64,000 bases of DNA from JBCCFK01 sp965262315 (GTDB lineage Bacteria; Actinomycetota; Acidimicrobiia; Acidimicrobiales; UBA8592): the NCBI GenBank assembly GCA_965262315.1, contig CBDHFJ010000165.1, positions 26,471-90,470 of the forward strand, read 5' to 3'. The translations under genes were made by a program, and so were the position numbers. Shown here piece after piece: positions 19,269 to 27,623 of the stretch. Every line of letters begins with the position of its first letter. Positions within the stretch are counted from its first letter, which is position 1. Below the pieces are notes generated by a model, which worked only from the letters and a program-made list of their open reading frames with translations, searched no databases and was not told the DNA's origin.

Positions 19269-20153
19269 GTGAGCTCGCTTCCGCCACCCCCTCCGGCGCC
19301 GCCTGCCGGCGACCCGACGGAGCCGGGGCCACCGCACGCGTCTCTGGACATCCCCGTTGCCGGCGAGCTCGGGCCCGCTGGTCCGCTGCCCGGCGATCCA
19401 CGCCGGTGGGGGCTCTGGGAACCCGTCCTCGGCGTGCTCTTCGCCTTCACGCTGGCCACACTCGCGGTCTCGGTCGCCTTCGCGGCCACCGACTACGCCG
19501 AAGCCGACGACTTCCCGCTGTGGCTGACCTCCCTGGTCAACCTGCCCCTGCAGATCGGGCTCATCATCGCTGCGGTGGTGGCCACGCGCGTCAAGGGCCA
19601 GGGCGTCATCCGCGACCTCGCGGTGAGCATGCGCTGGAGCGACATCCCGAAGGGCTTCGGGATGGGGTTCGTCCTCCAGGTCGGGCTGGGTCTCGGCATC
19701 ACCGCGCCGTTGTTCTGGCTGCTCGACCGGGACGTCGAAGAGGCTGGGAACGTCGCGCGCGAGCTGACCGACCGGGCGTCGTCGCCGATCGCCGTCATCT
19801 CCCTGATCGTCACCGTGGCCATCATGGCCCCGATCAGCGAAGAGCTGTTCTACCGGGGCCTTCTGGTCGGCGCGTTCCGGAAGCGCCGCAACTTCCCGTG
19901 GCTCGAGCGAGTCCTGCCGTCGGCCATCCGCCCCGACACCACGTCGCACCGCTGGAACGTCTGGGTGGCGGCGCTGATGAACGGCCTGCTGTTCGCGGTC
20001 GTCCATCCGGACCCTTGGCTGTGGCCGGCGCTCGGTGTGCTCGGCGTGATCCTGGCCATCATGGTCGAGCGCACCGGGCGACTCGGCACGGCGATCTGGA
20101 CCCATGTGGGGTTCAACACCGTGACCTTGTTGAACCTGCTGCTCCTGAACTGA
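19269..20153 (+). CDS. CPBP family intramembrane glutamic endopeptidase
   Basis: This 294-residue polytopic protein has a Pro-rich cytoplasmic N-terminus and about eight hydrophobic segments. The CPBP/ABI signatures are present: EELFYRG (EExxxR), FAVVHPD (FxxxH) and WTHVGFN (HxxxN/D). These residues form the active site in Rce1-type proteases. Bacterial members are linked to protein or peptide maturation; the substrate is unknown. It is divergent from ftsH. Confidence 0.9.
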   Translation: MSSLPPPPPAPPAGDPTEPGPPHASLDIPVAGELGPAGPLPGDPRRWGLWEPVLGVLFAFTLATLAVSVAFAATDYAEADDFPLWLTSLVNLPLQIGLIIAAVVATRVKGQGVIRDLAVSMRWSDIPKGFGMGFVLQVGLGLGITAPLFWLLDRDVEEAGNVARELTDRASSPIAVISLIVTVAIMAPISEELFYRGLLVGAFRKRRNFPWLERVLPSAIRPDTTSHRWNVWVAALMNGLLFAVVHPDPWLWPALGVLGVILAIMVERTGRLGTAIWTHVGFNTVTLLNLLLLN

Positions 20154-20205
20154 GTCGGGCGGGAAGTTCGCCTCCGATTGCCCCGGTGTTCACGGGCCCC
20201 TTGGC

Positions 20206-20211
20206 TACCGT
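20206..20211 (+). promoter_or_regulatory. -10-like hexamer TACCGT, leaderless promoter of the phosphomannomutase gene
   Basis: TACCGT ends 7 nt before the ATG at 20219. Confidence 0.6.
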
Positions 20212-20218
20212 CGAGGTC

Positions 20219-21568
20219 ATGGGTGATCTCGACGCAATCTTCAAGGCCTACGACGTGCGTGGCACGTACCCCGACCAGATCGACGCCGACGTCGCTCGTC
20301 GGACAGGGGCCGCCTTCGTCGAGGTCATGCGGCGTGAGTCACCCGAGTTGACGAGCGTGGTCGTCGGCCAGGACATGCGGCCCTCGGGGGTCGAGCTGGT
20401 GGCGGCCTTCACCGACGGCGTGACGTCCCAGGGGGTCGACGTGGTGAGCCTCGGTCTGGCCTCCACGGACATGCTCTACTACGCAGCCGGTGTCCTCAAC
20501 ATGCCCGGTGCGGTGTTCACCGCCTCCCACAACCCCGCGCAGTACAACGGCATCAAGATGTGCCGGGCCGGTGCCGCACCCATCGGTGAAGAGAGCGGGC
20601 TGGCCGACATCAAGCAGTTGGTGGTCGAGGGCGTGGCCGCATCGGAGCGGACCGGCTCGGTCAGCGAGCGCGACATGCTCGCCGACTTCGCGGCACACGT
20701 GCACTCGTTCATCGACCCCGCCAATCTGCGGCCGCTCAAGATCGTGGCCGACACGGCCAACGGCATGGGCGGGCTGGTGGTCCCGGCGGTGTTCGAAGAC
20801 CTGCCCGTCGAGCTCGAGATCATGTACCCCGAACTCGACGGCACGTTCCCGAACCACCCGGCCGACCCCATCAACCCGGCCAACCTCGAGGACCTCCGCG
20901 CCCGGGTGCTCGAGACCGGCGCCGACGTCGGCCTCGCGTTCGATGGCGACGCCGACCGCGTCTTCCTCGTGGACGAGCAGGCCCAGCCGATCTCGGGATC
21001 GCTCACCACGGCCATCGTCGCCTCGGGCATGCTCGACAAGCACGAAGGTGCCACCGTCATCCACAACCTCATCTGCTCGAAGGTGGTGCCCGAGATCGTC
21101 CGCGAGAAGGGCGGGACCCCGATCCGCAGCCGGGTGGGTCACTCCTACATCAAGCAGCTCATGGCCGAGGAGTCGGCGGTGTTCGCCGGTGAGCACTCGG
21201 GGCACTACTACTTCAAGGACAACTTCCGGGCCGACTCGGGCCTGATCGCGGCGCTGGTCATCCTGGAACAGCTCAGCCTGGCCGGCACTGCCCTGTCCGA
21301 GCTGTGCGCGCCCTTCCGGCGGTACTCGGCGTCGGGCGAGATCAACACCACCGTCGACGACCAGGCTGCGGTCATCGAACGGGTGTCGACGCACTTCTCC
21401 GACGCCGAACAGGACCGCCTCGACGGGTTGACCGTCGACCAGGGCGACTGGTGGTTCAACCTCCGCGCCTCCAACACCGAACCGCTCCTGCGGCTCAACC
21501 TCGAGGCCCGCACCGACGACGATGTCGTGGCCCGCGTGGCCGAGGTGCAGGCCGTCATGGCCTCTTGA
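20219..21568 (+). CDS. manB: Phosphomannomutase/phosphoglucomutase
   Basis: This 449-residue alpha-D-phosphohexomutase has all four family loops: the phosphoserine loop TASHNPAQYNGIK, the Mg2+ loop FDGDADR, the sugar loop GEHSGH and the phosphate loop RASNTEP. It interconverts mannose-6-phosphate and mannose-1-phosphate (and possibly the glucose forms), feeding GDP-mannose synthesis and so the Gmd pathway at 9.4-11.3 kb. It is followed 30 nt later by a Trm112-family gene. Confidence 0.93.
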   Translation: MGDLDAIFKAYDVRGTYPDQIDADVARRTGAAFVEVMRRESPELTSVVVGQDMRPSGVELVAAFTDGVTSQGVDVVSLGLASTDMLYYAAGVLNMPGAVFTASHNPAQYNGIKMCRAGAAPIGEESGLADIKQLVVEGVAASERTGSVSERDMLADFAAHVHSFIDPANLRPLKIVADTANGMGGLVVPAVFEDLPVELEIMYPELDGTFPNHPADPINPANLEDLRARVLETGADVGLAFDGDADRVFLVDEQAQPISGSLTTAIVASGMLDKHEGATVIHNLICSKVVPEIVREKGGTPIRSRVGHSYIKQLMAEESAVFAGEHSGHYYFKDNFRADSGLIAALVILEQLSLAGTALSELCAPFRRYSASGEINTTVDDQAAVIERVSTHFSDAEQDRLDGLTVDQGDWWFNLRASNTEPLLRLNLEARTDDDVVARVAEVQAVMAS

Positions 21569-21585
21569 TCGAGCCGCGGCGGCGC

Positions 21586-21591
21586 TAGCAT
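21586..21591 (+). promoter_or_regulatory. -10-like hexamer TAGCAT, leaderless promoter of the Trm112-family gene
   Basis: TAGCAT ends 7 nt before the ATG at 21599. Confidence 0.55.
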
Positions 21592-21598
21592 CCGGTCC

Positions 21599-21829
21599 AT
21601 GGCACTCGACGCGACCCTGCTCGGCATCCTGGCTTGTCCCGAGGACAAGGGCCCGCTCCTCTACTTCGAGGACGAGGCCGTGCTCTACAACCCGCGGCTC
21701 AAGCGCACGTACCGTATCGACGACGAGATCCCCGTGATGCTCATCGACGAGGCCACCGACGTCGACGACGCAGAGCACCAGCGGCTGGTTGCGAAGGCCG
21801 AGGCCGAGGCCATCACGCCGACGTTCTGA
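21599..21829 (+). CDS. Trm112 family protein
   Basis: This 76-residue protein starts with LLGILACPEDKGPLLY and continues with YRIDDEIPVMLIDEA, the pattern of the UPF0434/Trm112 family (typically CPxxK...IPxML). Only one Cys of the zinc-ribbon form remains. Actinobacterial members often sit next to phosphomannomutase genes, as here. Trm112 proteins activate methyltransferases in eukaryotes and archaea; the bacterial role is poorly defined. Confidence 0.88.
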   Translation: MALDATLLGILACPEDKGPLLYFEDEAVLYNPRLKRTYRIDDEIPVMLIDEATDVDDAEHQRLVAKAEAEAITPTF

Positions 21830-21971
21830 CACGTCGACCGGCGGCTGCAAGGCCGGTCGGCGCTCACGGGTGGAACGCCGGTCGCAGCGTCGGACAGCGG
21901 CCTGGGGCACATGACCCAGTGGAACGGTTCGGGCGACTCAACATCGGATCTCCAATGCCGATGGTTCCGCC

Positions 21972-22565
21972 ATGGCGATCACGATGGCCTCCAACCTGGG
22001 ACTGGTGCCGCGCAAGCGGCTCGGAGCGCTCCTCGCCGAGCGACGCGAGCTCTATGGGTACACCGTTGCCGACATGGCACGGCGATCCATGGGCCGCTTC
22101 ACCGAATCCGACCTCGATTCGATCGAGTCGGGTGTCGTGTCCCTGGACGACGTGGCGATCGAGGCGCTCAGCCTGCTCTACGAGTTCAACTCCACGCCCC
22201 CGACCCAGCAGCGCTCCAGGCTGATCATCGCGGACGACGAGGACTTCCCCCTGCCGATGGGGCCGGAGTCCTTCACCGACGACGTGATCGACTCGGTGCT
22301 GCAGCGCTACACGGCGCTCCTCTATCTGCTGCGCAACGCGCCGGTGGGGGAGCCGCTGGCGCTGCGCGGTGATGACGTGGTGATGCTCGCTTCGGCGTTC
22401 AACCGCACCGAGGACGACATCGCCGAGCGACTCACTCGGCTCATGGACGAGGACACTGAGATCCTCGGCGAACTCGCGGAGCGCATGCGGCGGCGCCTGG
22501 TGGTGCCGGCGGCAGGACTTCTGGTCGGACCGACCCCTGCCGGCATGCTCGTGCTGGTGAAGTGA
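21972..22565 (+). CDS. XRE-type helix-turn-helix protein with C-terminal membrane segment
   Basis: This 197-residue protein has an N-terminal Cro/C1-like HTH (about residues 15-60: RLGALLAERRELYGYTVADM...DLDSIESGVVSLDD), a helical middle (ALRGDDVVMLASAFNRTEDD) and a hydrophobic C-terminus (VVPAAGLLVGPTPAGMLVLV) that ends the protein. The topology would be N-in with DNA-binding potential in the cytoplasm. It is a clear paralogue of the N-terminal half of the next gene, whose GTG start overlaps its stop (GTGA). I know of no named family. An alternative ATG at 21984 is possible; there is no -10 hexamer or SD at either start. Confidence 0.75.
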   Translation: MAITMASNLGLVPRKRLGALLAERRELYGYTVADMARRSMGRFTESDLDSIESGVVSLDDVAIEALSLLYEFNSTPPTQQRSRLIIADDEDFPLPMGPESFTDDVIDSVLQRYTALLYLLRNAPVGEPLALRGDDVVMLASAFNRTEDDIAERLTRLMDEDTEILGELAERMRRRLVVPAAGLLVGPTPAGMLVLVK

Positions 22566-23755
22566 GCCAGGACGCGTCGCTCGTTCCCCCGGCACGGCTC
22601 GGGGCATTGCTCACCGACCATCGGACCCGTCGCGGTCTGACGGTCGACGAGATCGTCACCGTCGCCGACATTCCCTTCTCGGCCGACGAGCTCCGGCGTA
22701 TCGAGCAGGGCCAGGTCGGTCTCACCGATGACCAGGTCCATCGCCTGATGGCCGCCTACCGCGCGTACAGCGGGCCGGTGGTGCCCGAGCGTTCCGAGCT
22801 CGTCGTCGACATGGACCACGGCGCACTCTTCGCCGGTCAGAAGACACGCCTGCTCCCGGCCGAGGCCACCTTCGACGACATCCTCGGCCGCTACCTCTCC
22901 CTGCTCTATCTCATGCGGGGGCTCGAACCCGGGCGGAAGCTGGCCTTGCGAGGCGACGATCTCGAGGTCCTGTCCGGCGCCCTCGAACGAAACATCGCCG
23001 AGATCGAGGGTCGGCTGTTCGACCTCATGCTCCCGGGCCAGGTCGGTCCCTGGTATCGGCGCGTCCGACACCGGCTGGCCATCCCGGCAGCAGGCATCAT
23101 GGTCGGGCTCACGACCGTGGGCAGCCTGGTGTTCGTGCAGTTCCCCAAGGGCCAACGCGCCGACGTCGGCGGCGAGGCCGAGGCGGCTGCGGTCGGGGTC
23201 GGGGGTGCCGAGGTCGCGTTGGCGTCCAACGTCACCATCGGCAACGCGGAACTGGCGCCGGCCGTGGCCATCGCCCGGCCGGACGTCGATGCCACGCCCT
23301 CGACCTACTCGCCGGGGGACCCGGTGTCGGTCGGGACCGCCGCGGAGGCGTTGATCGACTACGACTATCACCGCGTCCTCGACGGTTGGACCATCGAGTA
23401 CCTCGGGCCGCGTGACGGCTACCGCGGCAACACCAACACCGTGTCGCGGACCATCAGCATCTTCGTCGGTCAGCACGACACGCCGCAGCTGGTGGCAGAG
23501 GTGATCGCACACGAGGTGGGCCACGCCATCGACGTGATGTATCTCGACGACGACACCCGGATCGAGTGGATGGCCATGCGGGGCATCGACGAGGGATGGT
23601 GGCCCCACAGCGGCGCCAGCGACTTCCACGTCGGCGCCGGGGACTACGCCGAGGCGGTTGCCGCCGTCCTGGTCTCGTCGCCGAGCGACAGCGAACACGG
23701 CGGATTCTCCGCCGACGAGCTCGAGTTCGTCGCCGCAACCCTTCCCGCCAGCTGA
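22562..23755 (+). CDS. XRE-type HTH / transmembrane / extracytoplasmic zinc-peptidase fusion
   Basis: This 397-residue protein has three parts. Residues about 10-65 form a Cro/C1-like HTH (RLGALLTDHRTRRGLTVDEI...ELRRIEQGQVGLTDD), followed by a helical linker paralogous to the upstream gene. Residues about 171-193 form a membrane helix (LAIPAAGIMVGLTTVGSLVF). The exported part carries a zincin motif HEVGH (317-321) and a candidate third ligand Glu near 364 in DYAEAVAAV. A cytoplasmic DNA-binding-like domain joined to an external protease domain suggests a transmembrane sensor/regulator, but no target or activity is shown. It is translationally coupled to its truncated paralogue. Confidence 0.8.
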   Translation: MSQDASLVPPARLGALLTDHRTRRGLTVDEIVTVADIPFSADELRRIEQGQVGLTDDQVHRLMAAYRAYSGPVVPERSELVVDMDHGALFAGQKTRLLPAEATFDDILGRYLSLLYLMRGLEPGRKLALRGDDLEVLSGALERNIAEIEGRLFDLMLPGQVGPWYRRVRHRLAIPAAGIMVGLTTVGSLVFVQFPKGQRADVGGEAEAAAVGVGGAEVALASNVTIGNAELAPAVAIARPDVDATPSTYSPGDPVSVGTAAEALIDYDYHRVLDGWTIEYLGPRDGYRGNTNTVSRTISIFVGQHDTPQLVAEVIAHEVGHAIDVMYLDDDTRIEWMAMRGIDEGWWPHSGASDFHVGAGDYAEAVAAVLVSSPSDSEHGGFSADELEFVAATLPAS

Positions 23756-23810
23756 GGACGAGCGCTCCTCGGCCCCGCCCACCCACCACCGGCGCAACGC
23801 GGCCCCCGGA

Positions 23811-23816
23811 TAGACT
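23811..23816 (+). promoter_or_regulatory. Candidate -10 TAGACT for ahcY with an ~85-nt leader
   Basis: TAGACT lies 88 nt before the ATG. It is followed by a GC-rich palindrome (GCCCTGCAGGGC, 23821-23832) in the leader. ahcY has a strong SD, so it is a leadered transcript. Confidence 0.35.
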
Positions 23817-23890
23817 CGGGGCCCTGCAGGGCTGCTCGAGCTCGGGTCAGACGGCCCCAGCCCTCCGCTTGCACCAGCAATTCTTCCAAC

Positions 23891-23895
23891 GGAGG
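23891..23895 (+). promoter_or_regulatory. Strong ribosome-binding site (GGAGG) of ahcY
   Basis: GGAGG lies 9 nt before the ATG at 23905. It is one of the few canonical SD sequences in this window and fixes the ahcY start. Confidence 0.8.
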
Positions 23896-23904
23896 TAATC
23901 AGCC

Positions 23905-25344
<1,440 letters not shown>

Positions 25345-25666
25345 CTCCTCGGTTCGGCTCGTCCTGACGAGGGCTCGTCGGCGGTTTCGGCCGCCGACTG
25401 TGGTCTCGACACCGCTCGGGCCACACGTCGCCGAACGGTGTCGGCGGACCGTCCCTCAGCGCCGCGGCGGCTTCGCCGCGACCGGGCTGTCCGCCGACCT
25501 GTGTCCGGGTTTCTCTGCTCGGCTCGGCCTGACGGCGGCTGCCTTTGTCGATCGACCGGCGAAGCCGGATCGATCGAAGGTGGGGCCCGGCCCCACACCC
25601 CGTTCCGCCGGAGGCGCCCCTCATCGCGGGCGCCTCCTGCGCGTTCCCGGCGGGCGCTAGGTACAG
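25345..25666. other. Gene-free GC-rich interval with palindromes between convergent genes
   Basis: This 322-nt interval lies between ahcY (+) and a membrane-protein gene (-). It contains several short inverted repeats (for example GCCGCGGCGGCTTCGCCGCG and CGATCGACC...CGGATCGATCG) and one copy of a dispersed repeat at 25580-25618. Small open frames here lack codon structure and recognisable products. The convergent layout suggests transcription-termination structures. Confidence 0.6.
25580..25618 (+). repeat. Dispersed 39-bp palindromic repeat, copy A
   Basis: The copy begins with a perfect 17-nt palindrome GTGGGGCCCGGCCCCAC and continues ACCCCG-TTCCGCCGGAGGCGCC. It matches 35876-35914 at 37 of 39 positions; the two changes are the palindrome centre and one C/T. 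Confidence 0.75.
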
Positions 25667-26119
25667 CTAGGCGCCGGGCTTGAAGATCATCAGGTAGAGC
25701 ATCACCAGGAGCAAGAGGGTGAGGATGCCGCCGCCCATCTGGGCCTTCTGCTCGGCCGAGTCGTCGCCGGCGGCCCAGGCCTTCTCGGCGGGGATCTGGA
25801 TGGCATGGAGGACGCCGTTCATGGCCACCCAGACCAGGATCGACGCGATGAGCCAGCCGTCACCGAGGCTGTAGACGGGGTCGGACATCCCGGCCACCCC
25901 GAAACCGAGCAGGCCGGCAAGGATCAGGGCGATGCTGTAGATGCGCTGGCTGTTCTGCGCGATGTAGCCGAGGACCCTTCCCTGCTCGCTGGTCATGGCC
26001 TTCGTCTGGGTCGACAGCACGGGGTGCACGAATGCGGGCGCGAACGCCGCCATCGCGAAGAGGATGTGCAGGAAGAGCATGATGTTGTAGCCGGTGTCAC
26101 CGGGTGCAGCGAGGATCAT
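25667..26119 (-). CDS. Small integral membrane protein (DUF2269-like)
   Basis: This 150-residue protein has four hydrophobic segments with a conserved-looking N-terminal LFLHILFAMAAFAPAFVHPVL and the loop RIYSIALILAGLLGFGV. The layout resembles predicted DUF2269-type membrane proteins, but the assignment is tentative. It is divergent from comF, with a minus-strand TAGTGT hexamer 8 nt before the ATG; that supports ATG 26119 over the GTG 12 nt upstream. Confidence 0.7.
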   Translation of the reverse strand: MILAAPGDTGYNIMLFLHILFAMAAFAPAFVHPVLSTQTKAMTSEQGRVLGYIAQNSQRIYSIALILAGLLGFGVAGMSDPVYSLGDGWLIASILVWVAMNGVLHAIQIPAEKAWAAGDDSAEQKAQMGGGILTLLLLVMLYLMIFKPGA

Positions 26120-26127
26120 GGCCGCGC

Positions 26128-26133
26128 ACACTA
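26128..26133 (-). promoter_or_regulatory. -10-like hexamer TAGTGT, leaderless promoter of the DUF2269-like gene
   Basis: TAGTGT on the minus strand ends 8 nt before the ATG at 26119. Confidence 0.45.
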
Positions 26134-26176
26134 GCGGTCCGGATGGCAGGCGGGCGATCCTGTCGGCGCGGCGTCC

Positions 26177-26182
26177 TACGGT
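26177..26182 (+). promoter_or_regulatory. -10-like hexamer TACGGT, leaderless promoter of the comF gene
   Basis: TACGGT ends 6 nt before the GTG at 26189. Confidence 0.55.
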
Positions 26183-26188
26183 GGCGAT

Positions 26189-26794
26189 GTGGCCTTGTCG
26201 GATCTCTTCCTGCCCACCCGCTGCGTCGGCTGCGGGCGCCAGGGTGCGTCGCCGTGCGAGGCCTGCCTGGCGTCGTTGCACCCCGCACGCCTGGTTCGCA
26301 TCGGCGCCGAGACCGTCGTGGCCGCGACGGTGTACGACGAGCTGTCCCGGGCGTTCGTGGTCGACCTGAAGACCCGGGGGCGCCGGAGCTCGGTGGCCTG
26401 GATCGCGGCCGCGGTCGCCGGGACGGTCCGCTGGGCCGCGGTGGACGCCGACGTGATCACGTGGGTACCGGCCTCCCACGAAGGGCGGCGCCGGCGAGGG
26501 TTCGACCAGGGCCACCTGTTGGCTCGGGCGGTCGGACGTGAGCTCGGGTTGCCGGCGGCACGGCTGCTCGCCCGTCGCCGCGGTGGACGCCAGGTCGGTG
26601 GCGATCGGGTCGAGCGTCTCGCGGGCGCCGCCGGCGTTCGGGTCGCATCGCGAGCGGGCATGCTCGCGGGGGCGCGCGTCCTGGTGGTCGACGATGTGGT
26701 GACCACCGGCGCGTCCATGCGCGCCGCCATGCGGGCTTTGTCGGAGGCCGGGGCGTCGGCCACACCCGGAGCCGCGTTCGCGCACAAGGAGTGA
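26189..26794 (+). CDS. ComF family protein (phosphoribosyltransferase-like)
   Basis: This 201-residue protein has an N-terminal zinc-finger-like region (RCVGCGRQGASPCEAC), the WVPASHEGRRRRGFDQGHLLA segment typical of ComF and a C-terminal PRPP loop VLVVDDVVTTGASMRAA. ComF proteins support DNA uptake in competent bacteria, and most actinobacterial homologues are of unknown role. Start GTG fits a hexamer 6 nt upstream. Confidence 0.9.
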   Translation: MALSDLFLPTRCVGCGRQGASPCEACLASLHPARLVRIGAETVVAATVYDELSRAFVVDLKTRGRRSSVAWIAAAVAGTVRWAAVDADVITWVPASHEGRRRRGFDQGHLLARAVGRELGLPAARLLARRRGGRQVGGDRVERLAGAAGVRVASRAGMLAGARVLVVDDVVTTGASMRAAMRALSEAGASATPGAAFAHKE

Positions 26795-26895
26795 TCGGCG
26801 ACGGCGCATCGACCGATCGGGACCGGACGGTGTCCGGCCCCGGTTGGCCGCCAAGTGGACACCAATTGACTGTCAAGTGACCAAAGGCCCTTCCC

Positions 26896-26911
26896 TGTGA
26901 CGCAGGTCACC
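26896..26911 (+). promoter_or_regulatory. Crp/GlxR-like operator upstream of hpf
   Basis: TGTGACGCAGGTCACC is a near-consensus Crp-family half-site pair (TGTGA-N6-TCAC). A possible -10 (TATGGT, 26915-26920) follows immediately, so a bound regulator would overlap the promoter core. Confidence 0.5.
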
Positions 26912-26959
26912 CTCTATGGTTGGGTCACGACAACCGAAGAGCCCTGGAGGTAACTGCCC

Positions 26960-27508
26960 GTGAATGTCACGATCAGCAGCCGTGGAGTGCGAGTGACCCC
27001 TCATCTGGAGGAGCAGGTCCTGGCCAAGGTCAACCGGCTGGAGCGGCTCTTGTACGGGCTCGATCGGGCAGAGGTCCACTTGTCGGAGGAACGAAACCCT
27101 CGGATACACGACAAAGACGTGTGTGAGATCCACGTCGAGGGCAAGGGCCGCAGCATCCACTGCAAGGCGTCCGGGCCCGATGAGCTGACCGCAGTCGAGC
27201 GGTCCATCCACAAGGTCGAGCGCGGCCTGCGCAAGTTGAAGACCAAGGAAGTGAATCGGCACCACCACACCGGTGGGCGTCACGACAAGCATCAGGAGGC
27301 AGCCCCGATCGTGGTCCCCGAAACCGCCGACATCGAATTCGTTCGCCAGAAGCAGATCGTCAGCGATCCGATGACACCGGCCGAGGCCGTGCAGCAGATG
27401 GAGCTCATCGGTCACGACTTCTTCCTGTTCACCAACGCCGAGAACGGCCAGTCCTCGGTGGTCTACAAGCGCCGGGCCGGCAGTTACGGACTGCTCGAAC
27501 AGAACTAG
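26960..27508 (+). CDS. hpf: Ribosome hibernation-promoting factor, long form
   Basis: This 182-residue protein has an N-terminal HPF/RaiA domain (VTISSRGVRVTPHLEEQVLA...VEIHVEG-like CEIHVEGKGRSIHCKASG) and a C-terminal dimerisation domain (VRQKQIVSDPMTPAEAVQQM...FFLFTNAENGQSSVVYKR). Long HPF dimerises ribosomes into inactive 100S particles in stationary phase. The GTG start has a GGAGG SD 9 nt upstream (26946-26950). A Crp-like site in the promoter suggests cAMP-type or redox regulation. A 28-bp palindrome follows the gene. Confidence 0.95.
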   Translation: MNVTISSRGVRVTPHLEEQVLAKVNRLERLLYGLDRAEVHLSEERNPRIHDKDVCEIHVEGKGRSIHCKASGPDELTAVERSIHKVERGLRKLKTKEVNRHHHTGGRHDKHQEAAPIVVPETADIEFVRQKQIVSDPMTPAEAVQQMELIGHDFFLFTNAENGQSSVVYKRRAGSYGLLEQN

Positions 27509-27546
27509 CGCCGGACCGGCGTCGCCGGCGCCACCGACCGCACGTC

Positions 27547-27574
27547 AGGGGCCGCAGCTGCAGCTGCGGCCCCT
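27547..27574. terminator. Perfect 28-bp palindrome between hpf and secA, probable terminator
   Basis: Left arm AGGGGCCGCAGCTG is followed directly by its reverse complement CAGCTGCGGCCCCT. No U-tract follows. It lies 39 nt after the hpf stop. Confidence 0.65.
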
Positions 27575-27608
27575 CGTCGTGTGCCGATGTTGCGCGGACC
27601 CGCCTCGG

Positions 27609-27614
27609 TAGGCT
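27609..27614 (+). promoter_or_regulatory. -10-like hexamer TAGGCT upstream of secA
   Basis: TAGGCT ends 9 nt before the ATG at 27624, consistent with a leaderless or very short-leader secA mRNA. Confidence 0.5.
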
Positions 27615-27623
27615 TGAGGGTCC

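Noticed and set aside
23756..23904. SAH riboswitch upstream of ahcY
   Set aside because: The only similar string (a GAGCGCTCCTCGG near 23760) is in the wrong orientation and lacks the rest of the consensus. The leader hairpins do not form the conserved pseudoknot.
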